DNA of 12,155 nucleotides from Caryophanales bacterium UBA3375. GTDB taxonomy: Bacteria; Bacillota_I; Bacilli_A; UBA3375. The DNA lies in NCBI GenBank assembly GCA_002359095.1, contig DEQD01000003.1, positions 1-12,155 of the forward strand, given 5' to 3'. Each line of letters begins with the position of its first letter. Position 1 is the stretch's first letter. Under the pieces are notes generated by a model. The model saw nothing but the letters and a program-made list of their open reading frames with translations. It did no database searches and was not told the origin of the DNA. Made by a program: the position numbers and the translations under genes. This document shows, in pieces, positions 6,960-12,155 of this stretch.

Positions 6960-7841
6960 CTATTTACCTTTCTTTAAAATTCTTATTAAAATTAAATTTA
7001 ATATAAATACAAACACAAATAACACTAGTGCTGTTGAAAATAAAACTTGTTGGTGAAGCCCTGTTGCATAACTCATATCTACAGCAATATTTGCTGTAAG
7101 TGGTCTAATTGGTGCAAAGATTGAATCAATCATTCCACCACTAACATTACCAGCTACTAATACAACTGCCATTGTTTCACCAATTGCTCGACCAATACCT
7201 AATACTATTCCTGCAAGTATTCCACTTCTAGCTGCTGGTAAAATTATCTTAATTAATGTTTGCATCTTGGTTGCTCCAAGACCAAGTGAAGCCTCTTTAT
7301 ATTTTGTTGGTACAGCTTGTAAACTAGAAATTGATACAGCAGTAATTGTAGGTATTATCATAATTGCTAAGACAATACTACTTGCTAGTAATGAATTACC
7401 TTGCGGAAAATGGTTAAAAGGTATCTTACTAATTAACGGAACAATTACTCCTAAACCAAATATACCATAAATAATTGAGGGAATTCCTGAAAGTAATTCA
7501 ACAATCCCGATTACAAAATTTCTAACTCGTTTAGATAACAATTCTACAATTGCCATTGCTGAAAGAATAGATAAAGGTACAGCAATTATTAATGCTCCAA
7601 TAGTTGCATAAATAGTTGCTATAATCATATATCCTATTCCAAATTTATCTTTATCAGGATTCCATTCCATCCCAGTAATAAAATCAAAGAAATTAATTGT
7701 CCCTAATTCATTATTAGGTAAAAAAGGTTTAATTCCCTCACTAAAAATAAAAAATGTAATTATTAATAATATTATAATTGCAAACCAAGCAAAAGTTGCA
7801 AAAAAATATTTAAAGAATCTATCACGCTGTTGTTGATTCAT
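6960..7841 (-). CDS. pstC: PstC, phosphate ABC transporter permease
   Basis: PstC is the partner permease of PstA. The 293-residue protein has a first helix at 15-34, the family segment FFDFITGMEWNPDKDKFGIG (51-70) before helix 2 (71-97), further helices near 108-136, 150-172, 206-231 and 266-288, and the EAA loop YKEASLGLGATKMQTLIKIILP (181-202). The GIGRAIGETMAVVLVAGN segment (215-232) is typical of PstC. The ATG at 7841 lies inside pstS; the genes overlap by 20 nt in different frames. A Shine-Dalgarno (TAGGAGATAAT, GGAG at about 7848-7851) precedes the ATG, inside pstS. Order and overlaps imply coupled synthesis of transporter subunits. Confidence 0.96.
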   Translation of the reverse strand: MNQQQRDRFFKYFFATFAWFAIIILLIITFFIFSEGIKPFLPNNELGTINFFDFITGMEWNPDKDKFGIGYMIIATIYATIGALIIAVPLSILSAMAIVELLSKRVRNFVIGIVELLSGIPSIIYGIFGLGVIVPLISKIPFNHFPQGNSLLASSIVLAIMIIPTITAVSISSLQAVPTKYKEASLGLGATKMQTLIKIILPAARSGILAGIVLGIGRAIGETMAVVLVAGNVSGGMIDSIFAPIRPLTANIAVDMSYATGLHQQVLFSTALVLFVFVFILNLILIRILKKGK

Positions 7842-8637
7842 TATTATCTCCTACTGGAATAAAACCAGCCTCTTGTACTAATCTATCTTCATTTTGCTCT
7901 AACCATGACAAGAACTCTTTACTGTTAGTGCTAAGTTTATCAGGATAATAAACCATGACAAATGGTCGATATAGTTGATAATTATTGTTTGCAACATTTT
8001 CTTCATTTGGAGCAAAACCATCAACATTAATTGCTTTAACTAAACTACTATTACGTAAATAAGTATCAAAAGAAATATATCCAATACTACTTTTGTTTTG
8101 TTGTACTGCTTGTGATACAGCACCATTTGAATCATATAATAGTGCTGATTGTGTTACATTTTCAATTCCGACAATTTCATCAAAAGCACTACGAGTACCA
8201 CTAGCATTGTCACGAGCAATTAACGATATCACTTCATCATTTCCACCAACTTCTTTCCAATTAGTTATTTTTCCTTCATATATATCTTTTATTTGTTGCA
8301 TCGATAATTCACTAACAGGATTCTCTAGATTAACAATTATTGCTATTCCATCATAAGCAATATTTTTAACAACCATATTTTCATCAACTTCAGAATCTTT
8401 TACATTTCGTGAAAGAAAACCAAATTGATAAATTCCTGTTTTTATCCCTTCAATCCCTTTTGAAGATCCTGGACCATCATAACTAATTGTTTTTCCTGGA
8501 TACTCGGCACAATAATCATTTTTAATTACATCAGCAAGTGGGTGTACTGAACTACTTCCTCCCATATTAATATTACTATCAGTACTACATCCAGAAAGAA
8601 TTATTAATCCCCATAAAAATAGTAAAAATCTTTTCAT
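7822..8637 (-). CDS. pstS: PstS, phosphate-binding lipoprotein
   Basis: PstS is the extracytoplasmic receptor that delivers phosphate to PstCA. From the ATG at 8637 it is 271 aa. A lipoprotein signal is clear: MKRFLLFLWGLIILSGC, lipobox LSGC, lipidated Cys17. Phosphate-site motifs: GGSSSVHPL (26-34), GPGSSKGIEG (55-64) and ARDNASGTR (141-149). The frame extends two codons upstream to a TTG at 8643, but ATG is preferred because Lys-Arg then sit at the N-terminus as in lipoprotein signals. No Shine-Dalgarno precedes either start, and a TATAAT ends only 14 nt upstream of the ATG, so the message may be leaderless or nearly so. It ends in TGA, overlapping pstC. Confidence 0.95.
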   Translation of the reverse strand: MKRFLLFLWGLIILSGCSTDSNINMGGSSSVHPLADVIKNDYCAEYPGKTISYDGPGSSKGIEGIKTGIYQFGFLSRNVKDSEVDENMVVKNIAYDGIAIIVNLENPVSELSMQQIKDIYEGKITNWKEVGGNDEVISLIARDNASGTRSAFDEIVGIENVTQSALLYDSNGAVSQAVQQNKSSIGYISFDTYLRNSSLVKAINVDGFAPNEENVANNNYQLYRPFVMVYYPDKLSTNSKEFLSWLEQNEDRLVQEAGFIPVGDNNESTTA

Positions 8638-8651
8638 AATCAATCATTTAC

Positions 8652-8660
8652 ATTATAACA
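8652..8660 (-). promoter_or_regulatory. Extended -10 promoter of pstS
   Basis: The minus strand reads TGTTATAAT (TGN at 8660-8658, TATAAT at 8657-8652). The only -35-like hexamer is TTGAGT at 8683-8678, with a 20-bp spacer, too long for good use. That suggests activator dependence, which is usual for pst promoters. The predicted start near 8645 is about 8 nt from the ATG. Confidence 0.6.
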
Positions 8661-8702
8661 AATATACATTATTTTTTACTCAATTAATAGGTTATTTTGT
8701 CG

Positions 8703-8730
8703 TGTAAATGTGATATTGTCATAGTGTATA
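8703..8730 (-). promoter_or_regulatory. Pho-box-like short repeats upstream of pstS
   Basis: On the minus strand four related units follow each other: TATACA (8730-8725), TATGACA (8723-8717), TATCACA (8715-8709) and TTTACA (8708-8703), at 7-8 nt steps. Bacillus PhoP binds TT(A/C/T)ACA-type direct repeats, but at about 11-bp period, so agreement is partial. They lie 43-78 bp upstream of the -10, on the side an activator would occupy. Confidence 0.3.
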
Positions 8731-8742
8731 GTCAACGCGATT

Positions 8743-8791
8743 ATGTCCATTTGGTATTACATGTAAAAATATATTTTACCGGAATGGACAT
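8743..8791. repeat. 49-bp interrupted inverted repeat in the pstS-sufU gap
   Basis: The outer arms are a perfect 9-bp pair, ATGTCCATT (8743-8751) and AATGGACAT (8783-8791). Inside, GGTA (8753-8756) can pair with TACC (8777-8780), and TTACATGTAA (8757-8766) is itself a palindrome. Local GC islands (CGCG at 8736-8739, CCGG at 8779-8782) contrast with the surroundings. No U-tract follows on either strand, so it is not an ordinary terminator. It could be a regulator site, a structured leader RNA for pstS, or a relic of an insertion-sequence end. Confidence 0.55.
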
Positions 8792-8794
8792 GTG

Positions 8795-8860
8795 AAAAAA
8801 GAAAAAGAAGACTATTTTAATAATCATAGACTAAGAGTCTTGATCTTAAAAGTCCTCTTC
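8795..8860 (-). terminator. Long hairpin and U-tract ending the suf/R-M operon (or a small RNA)
   Basis: On the minus strand GAAGAGGAC (8860-8852) pairs with GTCTTCTTT (8812-8804), TTTTAA (8851-8846) with TTAAAA (8820-8815), ATCA (8844-8841) with TGAT (8826-8823), and AGACT (8840-8836) with AGTCT (8832-8828) around a CTT loop. The small bulges are a G (8845) on the 5' side and TA, TA and A on the 3' side. TTCTTTTTT (8803-8795) follows at once. This is a good Rho-independent terminator, 80 nt after the sufU stop, but far longer than needed for termination. Confidence 0.8.
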
Positions 8861-8876
8861 AAACATTAACAATTAA

Positions 8877-8885
8877 ATTATAGCA
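8877..8885 (-). promoter_or_regulatory. Possible promoter directly before the long hairpin
   Basis: The minus strand reads TGCTATAAT (TGN 8885-8883, TATAAT 8882-8877), with TTAAAT 17 bp upstream as a poor -35. The predicted start near 8870 would give an RNA of about 75 nt consisting almost only of the hairpin at 8795-8860. The AT-rich setting makes a chance -10 possible. Confidence 0.4.
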
Positions 8886-8940
8886 CATTTATAATTAACA
8901 TTTAACTTTCAAACTTCAAACTGCACAATATATATTATTT

Positions 8941-9360
8941 CTAATTTTTATCACTAACAAATTGATCAACTGTATCCCATGCTAGATACCCACATTTAAA
9001 TCGTGATGGAAATTGCTCTAAACCTGATAGTGCTAGTGCTTCTTCAAACTTAGAACTATCACAATCATGACCGGTAATTAATAATTTATAATTATTAATT
9101 TTTTCACAAGCTTCATCTTTTGTTAAATCATGAAGCTCATCAGTCATGATTGAAGTTGAAGCACAACAAATACTACAACCATCACCATTCCATTTAATAT
9201 CTAGTTTACCATTCTCTTCTTTAATATAGATATTTACTTTATCTCCACAAGAAGGATTGTATCCTTCTAGTTTTAGATATCCTTCAAGATGACTATCTAC
9301 TTTATTATGAGGAAATTTATAATGATCCATTATCATCATTTTATCTAATTCATTACTCAT
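8941..9360 (-). CDS. sufU: SufU, zinc-dependent sulfur acceptor for SufS
   Basis: SufU takes persulfide sulfur from SufS and passes it to the Fe-S assembly machinery in Bacillota. The 139-residue protein has NPSCGD (35-40), GDGCSICCAST (59-69) and FKCGYLAWDT (121-130). The expected zinc ligands are Cys38, Asp40, Cys62 and Cys123, equivalent to B. subtilis Cys41, Asp43, Cys66 and Cys128. The stretch between the second and third cysteines (about 85-120) is the insertion that separates SufU from scaffold IscU. AGGAGG (9371-9366) lies 5 nt before the ATG, and its first bases are the TAG stop of the methyltransferase gene. It is the last gene of the operon; sufB, which follows sufU in B. subtilis, is not here. 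Confidence 0.95.
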   Translation of the reverse strand: MSNELDKMMIMDHYKFPHNKVDSHLEGYLKLEGYNPSCGDKVNIYIKEENGKLDIKWNGDGCSICCASTSIMTDELHDLTKDEACEKINNYKLLITGHDCDSSKFEEALALSGLEQFPSRFKCGYLAWDTVDQFVSDKN

Positions 9361-9369
9361 ATTATCCTC

Positions 9370-10320
9370 CTACTTAATAGCTTTTAAAATGTTTTGTGCT
9401 ATTCGTTTAACTACTGGTACACAAACACTATTACCTGCTTGCTTATAAGATTGTGCTAAAGACATTCCTTCTGGAAATTCGTAGTATTTTGGAAATCCTT
9501 GAAAATTAATACATTCTTTTGGTGTTAATTTTCTAATCCCATATCTTGTTTTAATTAAAGGTACGTTATGTCCACCAGTTCCCATATTAGCTGTAAGGGT
9601 TGGACATAAATTACTTTTATTTTCTCTTACATACTTTCTACGCCATTGATAAATCGTATTAGTGTTTGTTATTTCATTAACAATTTGTGGATAAATCTTT
9701 GAATTATCAGTATAGTAAAAACGTTCATCTACTTTTTTACTAATTAGGTTATCTTTAATTGTATTTGTTAATTTTATTTTTTCTGGAAACTGAAATCCTT
9801 CAAAATCTTTTTTATATTTAAAAGCAACAATATAAATTCTTTCTCTATTTTGAGCTATATTTCCATACTCACTAGCATTCATAACTTTATAATCTACTTT
9901 GTATCCTAACTCTACTAATACATTTACTATTGTATTGATTGTATTACCTTTATCATGAGATACCAAATTCTTAACATTTTCTAAAAAAACAACACGAGGT
10001 TTTTTTACCTGTATTATTCTTGCCATTTCAAAGAATAATAAACCTCTACCTAGCTGGTCTTGAAATCCTTGTCTTTTTCCAGCAATAGAAAATGCTTGGC
10101 AAGGAAAACCACCAAAGATAACATCACAATTAGGTAAATTGTTAGGGTCTACATCCTTAATATCTTTTAAATCAACCTCTAGACCTTTAATGTTGTATTC
10201 ATAGGTTTGCTTTGCATACTTATCAAACTCATTAGCATATACTACATTAAATCCTGCTTGTTCAAAACCTATGTCTATGCCTCCTATACCTGCAAAGAAG
10301 CTAAGACAATCTAAACTCAT
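9370..10320 (-). CDS. DNA (cytosine-5) methyltransferase of a type II R-M system, probably GCNGC-specific
   Basis: It methylates C5 of cytosine in the host's recognition sites, protecting them from the neighbouring nuclease. All key motifs are present in 316 aa: motif I FFAGIGGIDIGF (8-19, AdoMet), motif IV GGFPCQAFS with catalytic Cys74, motif VI ENV (114-116), motif VIII QNRER (157-161), motif IX RKLTPKECINFQGFP (263-277) and motif X GNSVCVPV (296-303). The target recognition region spans about 170-258, with YQWRRKYVRENKS and CPTLTANMGTGGHNVP. I associate it with GCNGC enzymes from memory only, supported by the Bsp6I-like partner. The ATG overlaps the endonuclease stop (ATGA), with AAAGGA about 6 nt upstream. 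It appears intact and active. Confidence 0.95.
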   Translation of the reverse strand: MSLDCLSFFAGIGGIDIGFEQAGFNVVYANEFDKYAKQTYEYNIKGLEVDLKDIKDVDPNNLPNCDVIFGGFPCQAFSIAGKRQGFQDQLGRGLLFFEMARIIQVKKPRVVFLENVKNLVSHDKGNTINTIVNVLVELGYKVDYKVMNASEYGNIAQNRERIYIVAFKYKKDFEGFQFPEKIKLTNTIKDNLISKKVDERFYYTDNSKIYPQIVNEITNTNTIYQWRRKYVRENKSNLCPTLTANMGTGGHNVPLIKTRYGIRKLTPKECINFQGFPKYYEFPEGMSLAQSYKQAGNSVCVPVVKRIAQNILKAIK

Positions 10321-10859
10321 ACATATTCCTTTAAATTAACGATTGTATGCGGAGGTACATTATTAGTCTTAATAATAGTTTCTATCACACTAAAACGAGG
10401 TCTTCTACCGGCATCAGCTTGTTCTTTAAATGTTTCACTTTTATTAACATAGATTTTTTCTACATCATCTCTTGACATCTTTAAATCATAAATATATACT
10501 TTATCCGAAATAATATCAAATTGTAAAAATACTAAATTCCCAAAATATTCACTGGGAGAAAACGAAGTTAAATCCGATTTACCAATAGGCATAGATGTAG
10601 ATTTCACTTCATGAATAATACCACTATCTGAAATACAATCACCTGCTTCCTTATTTTTCCAATTTAAATTAAGGAAATGACAAGCGATTGGTTCACTAAT
10701 AAAATCAGGAATATTAATAGAACGTAAATTTCTATCAAAATTACGTTCTTTTAATTCCTGATTAAATTCTTTAATATCCTTATTAAAATCTTTCCATATA
10801 TAATATAGTTGTACAACTTTACTAAGTATCTGGATATCTATCTTTATCTCATTATTCAT
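10317..10859 (-). CDS. Type II restriction endonuclease, Bsp6I-like (predicted GC^NGC)
   Basis: It is the cutting partner of the adjacent methyltransferase. I recognise the Bsp6I-type family from ISEPIACHFLNLNWK (64-78, counted from the longer start described below) and LTSFSPSEYFGNLVFLQFD (107-125). A PD-(D/E)xK catalytic core is visible: Asp84 in AGDCIS, then Glu94-Val-Lys96 in IIHEVKSTS, with Glu66 upstream. I prefer the ATG at 10859 (180 aa): AGGAG (10868-10864) lies 4 nt before it and includes the sufS TAG stop. The longer frame from 10889 overlaps sufS and adds ten residues (MIHLLGCRSH). Bsp6I is of similar length. The nuclease gene precedes the methyltransferase, and no controller (C) protein gene is present. 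The family call is from memory and needs a search. Confidence 0.85.
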   Translation of the reverse strand: MNNEIKIDIQILSKVVQLYYIWKDFNKDIKEFNQELKERNFDRNLRSINIPDFISEPIACHFLNLNWKNKEAGDCISDSGIIHEVKSTSMPIGKSDLTSFSPSEYFGNLVFLQFDIISDKVYIYDLKMSRDDVEKIYVNKSETFKEQADAGRRPRFSVIETIIKTNNVPPHTIVNLKEYV

Positions 10860-10866
10860 ATGACTC

Positions 10867-12072
10867 CTACATCCAAGCAAGTGGATCATTAATAATTAGA
10901 TGAACACACTTAATAAATTTATCAACATCTTCATAGTTGTTATAAATATTAAAACTAGCTCTAAGTACTGATTGTTGATTTATAGCTTCTAAACTAAGAG
11001 CATTACACATTTGTCCACCACGAAGAGAAATATCGTGTTTAGCAAACACTGCTAGGGCATCATGTACTGCTACTCCTTTAATATTAAAAATAATAGTACT
11101 AGTTTTAATATCACTATTATAGATTTCTACTTCTTTTATTTCTTTTAATTGATCTAAACAATAATTTCTAATATCTAAACTATAGTTAAAGATATTATCT
11201 ATTCCTAAGTTATTTATAAAGTCAAGTGTTGTATTAAAACCTAATACTTCGGCAATATTAGGAGTACCACCTTCTAATCGATGTGGTAATGGTTTTGGTA
11301 CAAATCCATTACTATCAACACTAACTGCCATATCTCCACCATAATCAAAGTAATAATCTTTGATTATTTCTTTGTTACCATACATAACTCCTAGTCCTGT
11401 TGGTCCAAAAATTTTGTGAGCTGAAAACACATAAAAGTCAATACCTGAATCTTTGACATCAACTTTTTTGTGCAATATTCCTTGAGCTCCATCAACAACA
11501 CTAATAATATTATGTTCTTGACAATATTTACCTAATTTATTTAAATCAATACTATCACCAATTACATTAGAAACATGATGAATTACAACAACTTTAGTAT
11601 TACTAATTACTTGAGAAAATAAATAATCTAAGTCTATTTTATTATCAATGCTATTAACTATTTTAAAGTTAATATTTTTATCCTTACATTTTTCTCTAAA
11701 AGGAAGTAATGAAGAGTGATGTTCTAAATCAGTGGTGATGATTTCATCACCATCATTTAGACTATTAATTATATTAGTAGCTAAATGATTCATAATACTT
11801 GTTGTTGATTTAGAAAAGATAACTTCTTCACTATCACAATTAAGTAGTTTAGCTACTTTTTCTCTTGTTTGTTCATAGCGTTGATTATTATAGTTAACTA
11901 ACTTAGATTCACCTCGATTTACTGTAGATCTCTCGTAATTATAATAGTTACTAATTGTATCAACAACACAACTAGGTGTTAATGATGTTGCAGCAGAATC
12001 AAAATACACCAATTCTGGATGTTTTTCATAAATTTTAAATTTTTTTCTAATTTCTTTGTTATTAATACTCAT
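10867..12072 (-). CDS. sufS: SufS, cysteine desulfurase
   Basis: SufS is a PLP enzyme that removes sulfur from L-cysteine as a persulfide, releasing alanine, and hands it to SufU. From the ATG at 12072 it is 401 aa, near the usual 406. Motifs: LVYFDSAATSLTP (21-33), LEHHS (116-120, cofactor stacking His), VVDGAQ (192-197, pyridine-N Asp194), SAHKIFGPTG with PLP Lys220 (217-226), RLEGGTPN (265-272), RGGQMCNAL with catalytic Cys356 (351-359) and RASF (371-374). The SAHKIFGPTG and RGGQMC forms mark group II (SufS) rather than NifS/IscS. A longer frame starts at TTG 12114 but contains the promoter, so it is rejected. No Shine-Dalgarno precedes the ATG. It is probably first gene of the unit with the R-M pair and sufU. 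Confidence 0.95.
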   Translation of the reverse strand: MSINNKEIRKKFKIYEKHPELVYFDSAATSLTPSCVVDTISNYYNYERSTVNRGESKLVNYNNQRYEQTREKVAKLLNCDSEEVIFSKSTTSIMNHLATNIINSLNDGDEIITTDLEHHSSLLPFREKCKDKNINFKIVNSIDNKIDLDYLFSQVISNTKVVVIHHVSNVIGDSIDLNKLGKYCQEHNIISVVDGAQGILHKKVDVKDSGIDFYVFSAHKIFGPTGLGVMYGNKEIIKDYYFDYGGDMAVSVDSNGFVPKPLPHRLEGGTPNIAEVLGFNTTLDFINNLGIDNIFNYSLDIRNYCLDQLKEIKEVEIYNSDIKTSTIIFNIKGVAVHDALAVFAKHDISLRGGQMCNALSLEAINQQSVLRASFNIYNNYEDVDKFIKCVHLIINDPLAWM

Positions 12073-12079
12073 ATATATT

Positions 12080-12107
12080 ATTATACCATTATTAGTAATA
12101 TATTCAA
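12080..12107 (-). promoter_or_regulatory. Promoter abutting the sufS ATG (likely leaderless message)
   Basis: On the minus strand: -35 TTGAAT (12107-12102), 16-bp spacer, -10 TATAAT (12085-12080). The predicted start falls at about 12073-12072, on or next to the ATG (12072), and no ribosome binding site lies in between. This implies a leaderless transcript for sufS and the genes after it. Confidence 0.6.
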
Positions 12108-12124
12108 TCTCCAATTTACGAAAT

Positions 12125-12155
12125 TTATCCTATTAGAGTTTCAAGAGTAAAATGC
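12125..12155 (-). other. Possible 3' end of an upstream minus-strand gene
   Basis: One minus-strand frame is open from the right edge and ends HFTLETLIG then TAA (12127-12125), 53 nt before the sufS ATG. It could be the C-terminus of a gene transcribed in the same direction, for instance another suf gene, but nine codons cannot decide this and the other two frames also stop here. Confidence 0.15.

Noticed and set aside
6817..8356. Three plus-strand open frames at 6817-7056, 7267-7470 and 8093-8356
   Set aside because: They are antisense shadows of pstA/pstC, pstC and pstS, which have clear family motifs.
8743..8791. 16-codon frame MSIPVKYIFTCNTKWT within the inverted repeat, minus strand
   Set aside because: No ribosome binding site, and its presence is explained by the repeat structure.
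10860..10889. Ten-codon N-terminal extension of the endonuclease
   Set aside because: It overlaps the end of sufS, while a clear AGGAG precedes the ATG at 10859.
12073..12114. TTG-started extension of SufS
   Set aside because: It would translate the TATAAT promoter box, and family similarity begins only after the ATG at 12072.
1..12155. Alternative genetic code with TGA as tryptophan
   Set aside because: Tryptophan codons checked are TGG, all genes are full length with TGA as stop, and pstS and the endonuclease gene end in TGA.
1..12155. CRISPR array, tRNA or rRNA genes
   Set aside because: No regularly spaced repeats and no cloverleaf or rRNA-like stretches in the spacers, which are all short except 8638-8940.

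Overview
The window is AT-rich DNA (by eye about 70% A+T) from a low-GC Bacillota-type bacterium, most likely one of the Mollicutes-like or Erysipelotrichia-like lineages. Pointers are the SufS/SufU pair, a short PstS lipoprotein, ClpB without a visible CIRCE element, and very AT-rich spacers with compact operons. The standard bacterial code is used: every gene is intact with TGA read as stop, two genes end in TGA, and the tryptophans I checked are TGG. This argues against code-4 mycoplasmas. I cannot name the species. Every gene lies on the minus strand, so transcription runs from high to low coordinates.

Layout from the upstream end. (1) 12155-8941: a sulfur-mobilisation operon, sufS (cysteine desulfurase) and sufU (Zn-dependent sulfur acceptor), with a complete type II restriction-modification pair between them: a Bsp6I-like endonuclease, then a C5-cytosine methyltransferase. 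All junctions are tight. A near-consensus promoter abuts the sufS ATG, and a long hairpin with a U-tract closes the unit. (2) 8940-8638: a 300-bp gene-free region holding that hairpin, a possible promoter just ahead of it (so possibly a small RNA), a 49-bp interrupted inverted repeat, Pho-box-like short repeats and the pstS promoter. (3) 8637-3766: the phosphate uptake operon pstS-pstC-pstA-pstB-phoU, then an unrecognised gene with an internal duplication that overlaps phoU. Two tandem terminators close it. (4) 3700-1047: a single-gene clpB unit with a strong promoter, a CtsR-spaced direct repeat on the -35, an internal ribosome binding site for a short ClpB form, and its own terminator. (5) 1046-187: a monocistronic four-helix membrane protein of unknown role. 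(6) 135-1: promoter, possible operator and first 18 codons of a gene that leaves the window.

How they work together: PstSCAB imports phosphate and PhoU couples transport state to regulation; no PhoPR genes are in the window. SufS and SufU mobilise sulfur from cysteine for Fe-S cluster assembly. ClpB is the stress disaggregase. The most notable feature is the R-M pair placed without disruption between two housekeeping sulfur genes. Next are the unknown phoU-linked gene, the enlarged PstA, the likely leaderless sufS and pstS messages, and the structured 8795-8885 element.
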